DNA of 64,000 nucleotides from Cristatella mucedo (GCA_009760855.2 WPIO01000030.1:4510967-4574966), one strand, 5' to 3'; counted from the stretch's first letter, positions 50,955-63,930 are shown. A program made the numbers and translations. The notes: generated by a model not told the origin, from the sequence alone.

Positions 50955-51111
50955 AATGTAATTATTTGTATAACGCCTTAAGATAACTTAATCTCTACAG
51001 ATGTTTCTCATATGCCACAGGGCTCGAGCCCACGACCTCAGTCATCAAATACATACACATTGACCTTAGTTCGAGGCGAGCACCTTAACCACTGCGCCTA
51101 ACCAGCTCGAC
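50955..51111 (-). mobile_element. SINE-A with internal extra segment
   Basis: The minus strand has GCAGTGGTTAAGGTGCTCGC (box A), GAGGTCGTGGGCTCGAGCCC (box B) and the tail GAGATTAAGTTATCTTAAGG. About 25 extra bases (near 51040-51065) lie between the two boxes compared with other copies. Confidence 0.82.
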
Positions 51112-51114
51112 AGT

Positions 51115-51780
51115 AAGTCGTTAGGCCACACGCAAGTTCTGTAATGGTGCTAGCTCTCTTGGACGTAAGACCAATACTGGTGAATCTGGTGTCGCCATTC
51201 ACGGCTAGCGCTTCATAGAAGCTAGCTTGATACAAGCATGTATGCCAACGTTAGCTGAGCACGAATCAATAAAGGGCCCTCATACCTCAGTAGAACAATG
51301 AAAAGGCACTAACAATTCTCGGCGGGGGGGGGGGAGCTCGTTCGCAAAAACTCCTGGCATAAATATGTGGCTTCGAAAAACATACAGGGGAAAAAACCAG
51401 GCCACTTTTTGGGGAGGCCAAAAGCTTAGCGGAATTGATACATTTTTTTAAAGCTATGACTCGATTGATGCAAAGTCAATGCATGTGATGAGACAAGCTG
51501 GAGCACCATTGTTACCAACCGACATATAAATTCTGTCGCTTAAACCATGTGGGCTTATTAAGTACTTAACGCATTATCTTATTAAAGCTCATGCCAATTT
51601 ATCTGATCTCGTAATGATACAGCCGAAGGATGTAACCATTCAACTTTGTACCTATGGACTGCCCGCTAATTTTCTTTGTAAAATAAACCGTTAGCTGTTA
51701 GCAGCCTGGCAGTTATTAGCAGTAACAATAACACGTTTGTAGAGAACTTTATATAATTCTAGACACTTTAAATGTGCTGT
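51115..51780. other. No gene; poly-G run
   Basis: A run of about 11 G lies near 51324. No other feature is recognised. Confidence 0.4.
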
Positions 51781-51789
51781 AAATAAAGC

Positions 51790-53960
51790 AATATGAAAGT
51801 TGACTCCGCTCTTGAAGTATTTGCTGTTACTGAGACCTGGCTAACACCAAGGAACTATTCGTATATCAGATGTTAATCCAGGTTTCATTGTGTCGTACCC
51901 TGAGATCTTGGAAACCTGGTGGTGATGTAGCCTTTGTAGCTCAAACATCTTTCATTTTCAAGCCTGATTAAGCTACTAACATATAATAATTTGAATCTTG
52001 GGTTCTATGTCCACTTAGTAGTAACTTGCCGAAGTTTGCCGCCACTAACCAAACTTGCATGCTGACATCATGCATATCACCCCTAACCATGCTATTCTTG
52101 TTGTTCATTGAGCAGGCTATCACTAACCATTCGATAGTGCTCCTTTTGCAGCAACTTTAAAGTGCCTAGAAAGAGATTAAGTTATCAAGGGCGCTATATG
52201 AAATGAATTGGTATAATTATTATTCCAACTAATCATCCCGTGATACGTAACCCTAATTAATGTATTGACTTACCCGACACTCTCTTTGGTCTAGGGAGTA
52301 GGAATCGTTCTTTTTTTATTCTGAGCGATTTCAATCCCTATTTAGATATAATATCTGGTCCCATGCGTTCAAAATGCTTTACCTCTCTGAGTCTATCCAC
52401 AACTGCCTTCGTGTTCAAGCCGCTTACCATTTAGGTTGCCACATTTCCGACCAATGTTTCCTCTGCTATAGTTCCGTATCAACCCATGTGTTCATCCCAT
52501 TCTGTGTATCTGATCACTTGAGGAATTGATTAATTCTGGATCGTGTCTCCTATATAGCATTCGAATTACTTTATTCGAGAGACCTGAAACCTCATGGCGT
52601 TGTGTTGTCGACAGCTTACTTGCGTCATCAGCTATCTGCTTGGCCATAATAGTAACCTTTCCTCATCAAACAGCACTACCCTAGCCAACGTCCTACGCAA
52701 GTTTCAAACTCTGACTTGAAGACGGGTCCATCCCAGCCCAGGTGCCTTTCGGTATATGGCTGACATACAAAGTCAATCAAGGAATATACAAAGGCAGGTC
52801 CGAAAAGGCCGCCATCGAGTCAGGCCTTGAGGTCCACTATTAGGCATTTGAGGACTATTACTAGTTGTCTCTTTCCATTACGGCTAAAGCTGAGTTCAAA
52901 TTTTACGAAAGTAGTCATATTACTAATAAATAACCATCAAGTATTGATATCCACAATTGAATATCTTCTTAACATCTCACAAGCAAGCCTACTACCCAGT
53001 GGTCCGAATGGCGAATTAGCCGAGCGTCTCTAAAAGTTATTCTTTGGTAAGACGAAATGGATTAGGGACTTCATCTCTTCACAGACGGCCTTAGCGTTGC
53101 TAAATTTGACTTACATCCTCGAGCCTGTCACAAAGGCTCTCCCGTGAGAGCATATACTTGCTTCTACTGGTCATAAAGAATTCTATAAATATTTTCCTGG
53201 ACACACCTGAAGTCCCAGCTCCTTTGAAAACAGCTGTTGTCAAGCCATTTATTAAAAAGTAGACCCTAGACCATGAAGGCCTCGGGAAATTCTTTCCATT
53301 CTACCTCCTGCCATTCTAATCGAAGGCGATTGATTGAGTGGTGGCCCAGCAGCTGAGCGATTGGACCAGTTGATAAAACTCACCTAGTTATTTCCATTTG
53401 GATTTTAGTTTAGAGGATCCCCGGAAACAGCAGCATTGGTTTGTAAATTTATAAAGACCTTTTGAAAAATTCTGATAAGGACAAGGCTTATCTGTCCGTT
53501 TCCCTAGATATCTCTGCGCAGCATAAGGCTCAGTTTACTACCAGTTTCATTTAAATGCGTCACTGAACGGTTCTGAGTTATTACTGGAGCTGGACTAAAA
53601 TGGGCTAGAATTCTACACCATCGTGCACTTGTAAATTTGTTTTGGTCCTCAATGGAGCCTTTACAGAATGGGATATGTCAGGGCTTGATGTAAGGTCTCA
53701 TTTATTTCTCTGTTTGAACTCTTCTTCTGGCAGATGTAATTGTCGAGCCCACTCTCGGCTTTTGCTTCTCGGCACTAACCAAATTCAGCGAGAGATCTAT
53801 CGCTTTAATCTTCTATCGCTTGCCACTGAATGCCATTCACTTAATTCCCGTGCAGCCTGCATCGATTACATCCACACTAGGATTGCAAATAACTTCATGA
53901 AACTCTGCAGTGTTTATTACACATCTGTGTTTACTTTAAAATCATGGGGACATGCTTAGG
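51790..53960 (+). mobile_element. Highly decayed L2-like LINE
   Basis: Scattered frames are in LINE order: an endonuclease relic (LEVFAVTETWL near 51810), a DFN-type motif (LSDFNPYLD near 52315-52345) and a pre-RT region. Then come APLKTAVVKPFIKK near 53217-53262, GFKR/VR-type positions near 53400 and a relic of the palm region. A separate family tail sits inside at 52045-52225. Order and strand agree throughout, but every frame is broken. Confidence 0.65.
52045..52225 (+). mobile_element. LINE family 1-type 3' tail nested in decayed LINE
   Basis: It reads CACTAACCAAACTTGCATGC, CACCCCTAACCATGCTATTC, then TGCAGCAACTTTAAAGTGCC and AGAAAGAGATTAAGTTATC with an ATT-like tail. Confidence 0.82.
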
Positions 53961-54257
53961 TAATTCCTTTCTAATGAAGTCATTCTCGACCAGCTGACGA
54001 ATTCTTACCTCAGCCTAGGCTCATGGAAAGAAATGATCAATATATAAATATTTAATCTGCTATAGAAAACGGGCCATGTTAATAACAATCTCAGGAATAT
54101 TTCGTAAGGCTTTGGTAGCTTTTAATAATTCATACTAATACTTACCGTTTGCTGCACTGAATAGGCCCCGGAACTAGGAGACAGGTCGCAGCACTGCACA
54201 CTGATAGTACTAAAAGAAAAGAGTTTTGTTATTATGACACGCATATTATGCAAGCTT

Positions 54258-54412
54258 ATATAAAATTTTTGTTCATGTTGTTTATCAAGCATGATACCAC
54301 TCACCATTCGATTGTGTTTCATTTGCAGCAAATGTAAAGCGACTAGAAGGAGATTGAGTTCTCTGAGGGCGCTTTATCGTGTAATATTATTATTACTTTT
54401 ATTATTTTTATT
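54258..54412 (+). mobile_element. LINE family 1, 3' tail
   Basis: GTTGTTTATCAAGCATGATA, ACTCACCATTCGATTG, then the hairpin tail and ATT repeat. Confidence 0.9.
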
Positions 54413-54414
54413 AA

Positions 54415-56180
54415 GCCTTTGTAATAGTTAAAATAATCAATGAAAATTTGTAAAAAAAAATATATGACTTGAATTCACTGCCTTCCCTATGGCCAAGGTC
54501 TGCCGCATATGATACCTATAGGCTAGTCATTCGGAAAAGCCACATGTGGTCATGTAGTGACAGCGTGCTACCCTTCGATAAGTATATAAAAGTAAATACT
54601 AATGTGTGTGCAATAAATATAAGCATGCTCACAACTTTTGTCAATATGAGAAGGTACTAACAAATGTGTGAAAAAAATTCATCGTAATAATGGGACTGCA
54701 GCAAACTTAACAAGGCGAAAACGTAAGTTTACCAATCGTTGGCAAAGTCCTTCGTAGAGTCTGGTCGATCTCCTAACCAAGCTCTGTGATACGTACGTTC
54801 TATTCCCAGCCCAAGTTGAAAGATTTTCAGATTTGACGAAATTTATTTATATTTTTCAGCCCTGCCCATTCAGTGCATCATCTTTATTATCATTGCATCA
54901 TGAGATAATGTTTAGCAGCAATACATTGGGAGGATTTACATTGCGCTGGATGTCAGGTCTGTCAGTCAACAAAAGTAGTGTGATATTCTGGGCAACAATC
55001 AGTCATCTAAACCACGTAGTAGGAGTACTCAGATTAACCCTGCGTGAAGTTTGACCTCAAAGAGATGCATTTGGCTGCGGGCTTCAACAGGTGAGCAACC
55101 ATTTAACAATGTAGCGGACGAAAGATTGTAGTGTTTTTCATTTCAACGACGATGACCGTAAGCTATCAGTGTGGTTTCTTCTTCATTATAAACTGTCACT
55201 TCGGTTTCTACTTCTCTGCCTTGCAGTGTTCCACGTTCTCTCTAGTTCACTTTTTACACGCATTTCTAAAATTAAACGGTAATAAAACGCACTAGCTTTT
55301 GAGTAAAGAAATTAGTATCAACTGGCGGCTGCAAAGCTCAAGCTTTCACGTTCGCTGTACAGCACTGCTGTATTCGCTCACCAACCGGCAGAAGGTCGCT
55401 CCAGGAGAGCGGCTGTGGTCAGGCACAGTCGTTATATACAAGTCAGGTCGAAAGTCACACAATAGTAACTATCTCATGTAATTGTGCAAATTGTGTTAAT
55501 ATCAGTGCTAAGCCACAGTGAGCTGGGTCGCCCTTGACGCTGCATAGCAGGCCAGGCTCGCCCTTGACACGATGCAGCTTGTTTTAAGCAGGTTTGATCG
55601 GGCTAGCTGACGGAAAGGGTAGCTGGAACATGCTGTGAGAGCGTCATGGTACAGCTTGGTCTAAGTCTGTGAAGATGCTTAACTTGCTAGGCCAGTAATT
55701 GTCAAGTCTACTGAAACAAGGACTTTCTTGACATCAAGATTGTTAATTCTCACATCAAAAAGTGTTAAATCAATTTGCACGATCCATTTTGCCTTTGGCA
55801 CGCCCCTGGCCTTAACGCCCAGGGACGTTTGCCCCCCTGCCCACTGCAATGTCGTTTTCAGTGGACTTCCTCAGAAGGCTTTTGCGGGATCGCTCAACAT
55901 TTTCTGAGTACATTTTAAATGTACCGTAGTTTGATATTTCTAAATTTTTGGAGCTTTGTGCAGCTGATTTGTTGTAAATTTGAAGAGAACAAAAAGGGAT
56001 TGCTGAGGATTGTGGTACAAGTTTTCAGTGTTGAAGGTCATTTGCATAAGTGTGCCGACACACGGTCGGTGACATGAAATTTGATAGATATACAAAATCG
56101 AACATGTGCTACAATATCAGCCTAAATGTGAACTCGACAGCACCCACTTCTGGTCGATTGTAGCCTAATTAGAGTATATT
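54415..56180. other. No recognised feature
   Basis: No exon or named repeat. A short near-duplicate (TCGCCCTTGAC) occurs at 55528 and 55558. Confidence 0.4.
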
Positions 56181-56183
56181 GCT

Positions 56184-56426
56184 GTGGATTGCCCTGGATT
56201 GTGGGAATCCATCGAAACCGAATCCGAGCGAGGGCAGCACTGCTTCTTGTCCGAGTTCCAGTTCCTCAAGGCTGAAGCGCTAGCCCTGCGAGAAGAACTC
56301 CGCCATGCGAGGGCCAACCAGGATAGGCCTGGGGACTGGCGAGGACGCAGCTGTTATCGTAGCATTTCCCCAAACCTCAGCAGCCCGACCGCGAGCTGGT
56401 GCTCAAACGGAGGGGTCTCCGAATAG
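56184..56426 (+). CDS. Unrecognised GC-rich ORF with helical segment
   Basis: The frame (80 codons) is locally GC-rich against an AT-rich surround and includes FLKAEALALREELRHARANQ, which could form a helix or coiled coil. No ATG start and no family match. It may be an exon of an unseen gene or the gag-like relic of an element. Confidence 0.2.
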   Translation: MDCPGLWESIETESERGQHCFLSEFQFLKAEALALREELRHARANQDRPGDWRGRSCYRSISPNLSSPTASWCSNGGVSE

Positions 56427-56694
56427 CGGCTGCTGCTATTATAATGGAAGATTTGGAGACATGGCTTTCTAGTGCAGACCGGTTTGTAAGTGTGCTTAAA
56501 AAAAGCTCGAGCAATTACCACAGACAGTGTCACAGCCAGGAACAAAGTTAGCCTCCTACTATTCGTGCATGACCCCAACGCAGGCATGCATTTTCGTAGC
56601 GACACGAGCTCTACTGTTAGCTTCCTCTCTCCAAATCCTACTGAGAAGCAACGCCCTGCCCTGTCTTATCTGCAGGCCGCCTGAGGCTCTTCAA

Positions 56695-56790
56695 ATCGAT
56701 CGTGCTTCCTTTGCAGCAAAGGTAAATTGCCTACAAAAATATTGAGTTCTCTGAGGGCGCTTTGTCAAACGTATTATTATTATTATTAAA
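56695..56790 (+). mobile_element. LINE family 1, 3' tail
   Basis: TCGTGCTTCCTTTGCAGCAA, then ATTGAGTTCTCTGAGGGCGC and (ATT)n. Confidence 0.88.
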
Positions 56791-56804
56791 ATTATTGCTA
56801 TTGT

Positions 56805-56915
56805 CAGCTTGCGACTCTTACTGTAGGCGATATAGGATCGCTTACTAAAGAATTCGAACCACGACCTAGGACGTAAAGAGTGAGCACCATACCTCATGGG
56901 AAATCAAGGCTCAGT
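56805..56915 (-). mobile_element. Possible SINE-B-like relic
   Basis: The minus strand has CCATGAGGTATGGTGCTCAC and CGTGGTTCGAATTC, tRNA box A- and B-like strings. It is degraded. Confidence 0.4.
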
Positions 56916-56919
56916 AATC

Positions 56920-57695
56920 TAATGACAGCCCAAGAGTCTGTGAGCACTACGAGCCCTACTATAAGGATGTAGCTGGTTTCGATTAACAGCTTCTAGCTTG
57001 AACATTTTACTACATCTATTTTATAGAAATTGCGAATTGTACTGAGGCATGCAATTCTCCGTCCTCATCTATTTCCTAGTCTAGGTTCCATTAAATCGAG
57101 TAAAAGTGTATTGCATTCCCTACGAATATTCACTAATTAAAGCGTGAAAGTCCGTCCATCCCTCCGTCACACCACAAGATGGCTCGTTTGTGTCACCATT
57201 CAAAATGGCTCAACATTGTCTTTCCTAAGATTATTTAAGACGAGTAAACGTAAGTACCTCGTGGAGCCGCGTATCAAAGTGCTCTTTCGAAAAGATGCAA
57301 GAACGGGATATCTTACGATTTTAACGGTGCATCGCTCATGTAAACGGCTTTTCTAAAATGGCTAGTTTCTGAAGAAGCCAAATCACGTCCGGGTAGCAAT
57401 GCCAAGAGTGATATGCCTCTGTAGAAGTCATACAGGCTATTTTGAGGTTTACAAATCGCTGCTTAACATAATTTGCCATTGAAGGGACGGGCAATATCTA
57501 CTCTGATTGATCATTAACGGAAGTTTGTGAAACAATATTTGTACCTTTACCGGCCAAACTTATTCAAACCATAATGATAACGCCGAATGTGCTCAATGTT
57601 ACTCTGCCAGCTCCGTAAAATGAAATACGCTGCACTTGTCTGCTGATCGACAAGCCCTCTTTGCCGAGACCAGGTCTCGCAATACTTTGACAGCT
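56920..57695. other. No recognised feature
   Basis: A 70-codon plus frame (57144-57356) has no recognised domain. Confidence 0.4.
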
Positions 57696-57699
57696 GATG

Positions 57700-58265
57700 T
57701 GCACAGGCTCCCAGTCAAGCAACGCATGCACTTGTAAGGTTTTGTCACTCACCGTTTGGTCCCTTTATTCGTTGGTTACAGATTAGGCATCAAATATATT
57801 CCCCCACCAGACTACGCATCTACCACCCGCTTTTCGGAATCTAACTGTTTACCTACAGCTCATACAAACCTTAAATCAATTGGAGATCGAGCCTTTCGTT
57901 TGAATGCTTCCAAAGCCTGGAACTCGCTCTCGACTTGCTTCATGACAGCTCCTCACTTGACATCCTTTGAAAAGAAACTAAAAACACAACTATTTATGAC
58001 AACATTTAGTAGGTCCCTGTCATTCGACCTCTACGTGCTTATGCGTGCTGACGCTGTACATGCTGCCACTAACCATACTACCATGCTGACTCCGCACATT
58101 TCACCCAATGCGTGCTAACCTTGTTGTTTAGCGAACATACTACCACTGACCATTCGATCGTGCTTCGCTTACAGCAATTTAAAGCACCTAGAAACAGATA
58201 GAGTTCTCGGAGTGTTCTTTATCAAATCCATTATTATTTTTATCATTATTATTATTATTATTCTT
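57700..58265 (+). mobile_element. LINE family 1-type fragment, RT C-terminus to tail
   Basis: Includes HTNLKSIGDRAFRLNASKAW, NSLSTC, LKTQLFMTTFSRSL and the 3' UTR to an (ATT)n tail. Confidence 0.85.
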
Positions 58266-58269
58266 TAGC

Positions 58270-59035
58270 AGATTCATCGGTACGAGGCATCAATTTAAGA
58301 ATTGAATTCAAGGGTCAAGGTGCATTGCCCAATGTATTTATAATAGAATGCTATCCCTGAAAAGGTACACAGCATGAAAACAAGCCTCTTTATACAATGA
58401 AGGATTTTCTTTCCTATGAGACTGATAACATTCCTGATAAAATTATTTGTCCTTTGATGTTCACAAACTTAAACTCTCAATGCATCATGCTTAAACGTGA
58501 GCATGTCAAAACAGCATGCATTGCTTTCACTCTGCGCTTGCTTTGTCACCTTAAATAGGACAAACTCCCGTAAATGATTGGCACGGTCTTTGAAGTTACA
58601 TTTATGACATTAATCAATGAACTTCAGTGTTTTATGGTGCAGATTTTGGTAAAACTTCCATGTGATTAATTGCCAAATATGCCAGTGTAAATGGGTATTT
58701 ACAAAAAGATTTTCTTACTGGAAGAATTACACGGTAACCTAAATAACATTCGAGTTCGAATTACTTGAGTTCCTGAGCTACAGACTCCCACGCACCATCA
58801 TCAGCACTCTTTTAAAGTGTCATCTGTGTTTAAATTTTATCTCCGTCAAAATCTCCCATAAATATATGCATATGTCAAAAATGGGCTCAGATTAGTGATG
58901 CAGACCCGAAACTTATAATCACTATTTTCCAGCTACAGATAAATATTGTATAGCTACACTATTTCCTTAAGCCCACTTCTAGCATTCATTGATTAGCCGC
59001 TGCCATGCATAACTAACGATATAAATACTGCCTTA
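58270..59035. other. No recognised feature
   Basis: AT-rich; nothing nameable. Confidence 0.4.
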
Positions 59036-59039
59036 GCCT

Positions 59040-59560
59040 CAAGCCTCAGCCTCACATCTTTAAAAAAAGCTGCTATTAGGCCATTAAGTAAGAAAGCAAC
59101 AGTGGAATGTGAGAATAAAAGTTACGTCAGACCAGTCTCACTCTTACCATTCTAATTAACGACACTATAACACATTTTGAAAGACTCGGTGATCACTCTA
59201 TCTATTTGAACTTAAAACATAAGACTCAAACTTTCAGTCTGGTATCACAGCTAATCAGACTACAGCCCCAGCATTAAACCGCCTGTGTAACTTCCATATC
59301 AGGAATGCAGGCACGGGTTCTCTTTACGTGTTACGCTAACGCATTCGGCTGAGTTGATACAATTGATAACCGTGTCCATGGAAAGTGTCTCTCATTTCAA
59401 ATTGGGATCTGAAAATTGATGCGCTACTATACAAGCAGAAGTTACAAGATGGCTAGCTGACGCGTAATCTAGTCGCTGTAACGTCACGATAGGTAAGCCT
59501 AAAGGCTGAGTTCTACTCCGACTAAAACTTTACTTTCAAAAGAAAAGGAATACCTGCGAA
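59040..59560 (+). mobile_element. Decayed LINE RT fragment
   Basis: SLKKAAIRPLSKKATVECEN and SYVRPVSLLPF match the start of the family-1 RT, followed by SGITANQTTAPALNRLCN. Frames are broken. Confidence 0.65.
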
Positions 59561-59644
59561 TAGTTTACCGAAACGTAGTCGGGGTGTCCCAACTGTGCGG
59601 AGTCGTTCATCTGTGGTCGCCTCGTCAAAGCACGGTGGAACTGT

Positions 59645-59860
59645 GTCATTGGTGTAAGCAATACGTGAAAAAGGCAGACTTAACTGTGGACCTGATAGGC
59701 AGGCAAAGTGACTAGTAATTTCAGAAGTTGAAACTAAGGCTCCGAGCCGATGCTGCTAGAAGTACGCTAGTAGAGCTGACTTTAAGAGTTAGGATCTCCA
59801 ATTTCTAAAGGGCTAGGTTCGCTTGTAATTCGCCTTCAGTAAGCTGTTTTCTTCGCAAGT
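59645..59860 (-). mobile_element. Decayed LINE family 1 fragment
   Basis: It is similar in order to 18.85-19.02 kb (plus AGGCAGACTTAACTGTGGAC; GAGCTGACTTTAAGAGTTAG). It points opposite to the fragment at 59040. Confidence 0.55.
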
Positions 59861-59864
59861 AGTC

Positions 59865-61285
59865 CACCCTAAATGCCACCAAGAAAAACTAACTTTGGAC
59901 GCGCCAGTATTGATTTCACGTACGAAATAGTTAAATGTAGGCCTTGACTTTGTGTCAAAAAATTATTTACAAATTTAGACTTCAATTTTAATATTGGGAA
60001 CCTATTCACCGATTGAGGTAGGGTTAGTGTTCTTATATTACATGCGCCAATGGCAGTACGCATCTCATTAGCTACTACGTGGCTTCTTTCCTTCAGCAGC
60101 AATGATTACAGAAGAGAAGTTGAAGATTAAGTTCAAGTGAGTATTCATCAGGACTTTTGATCCTCAATTAAATAACACTGCGGATTTCTGGCAAGATAGA
60201 AGTGTTTTTATTCAATAAACCATGGAAATTGAATTTACATTTTTCATAGGATACCTTAGCTATTCGAAATCAAGTTAACGGAAATTTATAACTTTTTTTA
60301 ACTACTCAACAAATCTAGCAGAATGATCACGTTGCAGTCTGAATATATTATTGAGTCTAGCAATCAAGGCCATAGTATCAAGGGCTTAGAATTGGTTTTC
60401 CTGTTTTTGGTAAAGTCAGCGTAGACCCTGTGTTGCTGCTATGAAATATAAGTGGGCTTGTTAGCAATGAAATGATGATGATAAAAAGACAGGGTTTACA
60501 TGAAGAGATGACAGCAACTTTTAGAAAAGCTCGAAAAGACCTTTAGCTCACACTAAAACGCATGCAAGATGATCAGATAAAAAGCAACAACGTAAGGTTA
60601 ACTTCTCACAATTGTTTCTGGTTTCAAGCTGACAAATATTTATTTATGGTGATTCAAACAAGAGAAACAGATTTTTTGGTGAATTAAGCCAATCTATAGC
60701 AAACTAAAAGTGTGATTGCTGCATGCATACTGAGTTTCACGGAAATCAGTCAGTAGCCTCGCCGGTATTAGGCTTCAGCGTCCTCCACATCTCATCGGAC
60801 ACAAAGGAAAAATAACTTGCGCCAAGGAAACGACAGGTACGCTTCAATTTTTATATCAGGGTTCTATTGGTCGAAAATATAATACAATTAATCTATAATG
60901 TAGACTTCATGCAGTCTTTTTTGTAAACCACCGCATTTTAGCTTCATTGCTGGTGTCTCAAAAATGCTATAGAATAAATTTTCAGGGAACGGCATCAGGA
61001 ATCTGCTGCCACAATCTGGCGGGGGACATGCAGACACGGTCATATGCGTAGCAATCTATGATGACTTGTAAGTTGCCATGCAAAACGCATAGTGCTGCTG
61101 CAACTTTTAAACTCCCTAAAAGAAAGAAAAAACCTTGCGAGGCAGTATGTCTTGGCGACCAAGTAAAATTAATGTATTGAAAAGAACGTTGTAGCTGTTT
61201 TAGATATTTTCCATTTAGATGATATCCACAATATTCTCTTCTAATTAATTCGCACTACAAATTAGTCCAACGCTAACATATTGTT
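59865..61285. other. No recognised feature
   Basis: No exon or named repeat. Confidence 0.4.
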
Positions 61286-61287
61286 TA

Positions 61288-61371
61288 ACATACCTTGCTG
61301 CATATTAATAAGTGCACATACCTTGCTGCGTACTTATAAGTGCACATACCTTGCTGCATACTTATGAGCAC
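61288..61371. repeat. 28-bp tandem repeat, three copies
   Basis: The units start at 61288, 61316 and 61344, consensus ACATACCTTGCTGCRTAYTT followed by ATAAGTGC. The third ends at 61371, with few mismatches. Confidence 0.93.
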
Positions 61372-61394
61372 TATGTGTACCCTGTGGTGTAATG

Positions 61395-61640
61395 GAACTG
61401 AGAGCGAGAGAATGAGAGATGAGACAGGTGAATTGAAGAGGGAGATGATGTGGAAGAAAGAGAGATATAATAGGAGATATAAGGGCGATAGAACGTGTAG
61501 GGAAGAGCTGATGAAGAGCGTGTAGAGGCAGTCAGAGATATGTGAGAAGGAGGGTCAGGCAGAGATGATGTCAAAGAAAGTGGATTAGAGAAGGAGAAAG
61601 AGACGAAGAAGAAAAGAGAGGAGATAGTATGTGAGTCGGA
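61395..61640. repeat. Purine-rich (GA) tract, about 245 bases
   Basis: The plus strand is strongly biased to A and G (GAGAGAATGAGAGATGAGAC, AAGAAAGAGAGATATAATAG). The Ser/Pro frames on the minus strand are products of this bias. Confidence 0.8.
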
Positions 61641-61644
61641 CAAG

Positions 61645-63930
61645 CTGTCGTTAGCAGGACGCGAGTGTGTCTAATAGAGAAGGTAGTTTAAGTTGGTCTT
61701 TATTTCGAGCCTATTTGTAAGGACCTGGCACCAGCTTTGCTCGGATTATGTCTTGCTGATGAGTGAAATAATAGCATTGAATAAATAAAAAATGAGTGAG
61801 GTGTTACAGATCATTACTTTTAGGGTAAGCAAGGGCTGGTTTAGTGCTTTCATCCGAACCTATCGTTCTGAGTTGCTTTGGATCGCAGCAATCCTGCAAA
61901 TCAACACAATACAAGTGTCCCTGGACTTGTTTCCTGATAACTGACCGTTCAAAGAGACTGACGTAAGACCTATCCTTTTACCAATAAGCATTGCATCTTC
62001 TGTTCCTCTCTAAAGTGCTATAGTGACTTAAAACAGAACGGTGGGACGTAGATCGAGACCTACCATTCAATCAGAAAGTAACCTCCATTGATGCTCTAAA
62101 GATAAGCATTGAACAGGCCCAGTACTAATACAGGTTTAGAGAACCATGCAATAATAATTGTAGTATTTATAAAGTGACCGGCCTCAAATATATAAAATTA
62201 CTTTGCACAGCTACCAGCTTGAACCAGAGATTCACCAGGGTTCTTTAAACTTAATCGAAAGTGAAGTAATAACCAACAGTTGACATATATTCAGATATTT
62301 CGAAAGCACAGAAAAGTTATCGGAAGTAGATAAATGTCATAATCAGCCAAGAACGCAAAAGCAGGCAAGTGGACGCTAAGGTTCCTATTTAGCGGAACTT
62401 GGTTACTACCATGCGCCGAATCGTGCACAGAGTAGAACTATGTGTCTATGTGTAAGATATTTTTATATCTATTTTCGTTTGTTTGATTGGGATCGCCTGT
62501 TGGTGCACAGGAGCTTTGGAGCCACGATCATTAACAAATTTTTCTTTAGTCTACTCATTCTATCAAGACAAAGCGGGCCATTATAGCCCGGTAGGTGACA
62601 TACTCTCTCGTCGCGACAGAGAGAGACTTACAAACCAGCTATCCTTTATTTCCAATCGTCATAAGGTAACTTCGGCCTGTATGAAAATGAGGCTGATAAT
62701 TCAGCGAATATTTAGTTTCCGTTAAATTGCTGCCTGCTCTTTAGATAAGCTCATGTTTTTTCTGTTTAATTGAAGGTTTACATTGTCGACACTAAAAGAG
62801 GAAATATTGTTCGTCCGTATTATCTTTATCAGTCTCAAAGAGTCCTGTATTGTAGCACCTTGAGCATTTTAAAGCACTAGAAGTTTTCGCTAGTACGTCT
62901 CTAATGCAAAATAATATAGAATGCCAACGCTTGGCATGTCTCCCTTAATTGCAGTCTGGTACCCACGACTTTAGTAAGTAATTATAGCCAATCGCTGCAT
63001 GTAGACACTTTGGTATCAGAGAGCGAGCACTCATTGGCTGTTTGGCAAGTTGAGTGAAACTAATTTTACTGAGTGCCCAAAGTAGCATTGAGTGTATTAG
63101 GCTGTACCCTCTTGGATTGAATATCTTTAGCAAAAACGGGCACCACTATTTGTTTACGAACCGTGTTTGGTGAATGAATAAGCCAAGATCCTGTTAGCTA
63201 GTTAAAAGACAAATTCCGCTAAACAACGAAGTGGAAACCTTAAGACAGCCTGTAAGACCGCCATGGTTCTACGGAATAAGTAGGGAGACGCGTTGCGAGT
63301 TCAAAGAAAGTTAGAATAGATACTTTGAGTTTTATAAATTACTTACGTTAAGCCCTGACAAAGCAGCTTCACCTTAACAAAAGCCACAACCAGTCAAGCA
63401 GTAAGTAAGTCGCATCGGCCTAGGTTCGGACTAAAGCTTTGTAGGTGATCTCAAATGTGCGTCTACTACATGTGCGGTCTCATAAAATATTAGTCAAATC
63501 GACTTGCCATGCGATGTATGACGAGTTGAGGCCGAAGCTAGAAGTGTATTTGTAAAATAGTACAACCGATTCAATTTCAAAATTATTTATTATCAACAGT
63601 GAATCCATAGAGGAAGATAACATGCGTAGTAAAAAGTAGAGCAACTATAAATTTAACTTCGACTCAAACATTAGTTAGGACTTTATAGTTTAAATAAAAG
63701 ATTTGTCAGTATCAGGTCTAAAATTAAACAAATAGCTTCAAAAGTTAATATACTATTACTAACCTAAAAACTAATCGGTATGCAATTAATATTGTCAAGT
63801 CAGCAGTCAGGGATAAGGTGGTCCCGGTGAACCTAGATGTTTTTCTGCGTACCAAAACTTGGAAGAAGGCTTATGCCTGTAGCGGTATATCTTAGACCAC
63901 CAGACCGGGTACTCACTCTATCGCTTCAAA
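61645..63930. other. No gene established; one candidate exon
   Basis: Unrecognised sequence except for a possible exon at 62511-62665, listed separately. Confidence 0.4.
62511..62665 (+). CDS. Speculative internal exon containing GHYSPVG
   Basis: An open stretch lies between an acceptor-like GGTGCACAG (to 62510) and a donor-like GTAACT at 62666. It encodes YQDKAGHYSPVGDILSRRDR. GH(F/Y)SP(I/V)G is the motif around the catalytic His of phytochelatin synthase, and the RD nearby also fits. But the position of that family's catalytic Asp, 18 residues after the His, is Asn here, and there is no catalytic Cys exon. Chance is the more likely explanation. Confidence 0.12.

Noticed and set aside
61371-61643. 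Minus-strand Ser-rich ORF
   Set aside because: It follows from the GA-rich composition of the plus strand.
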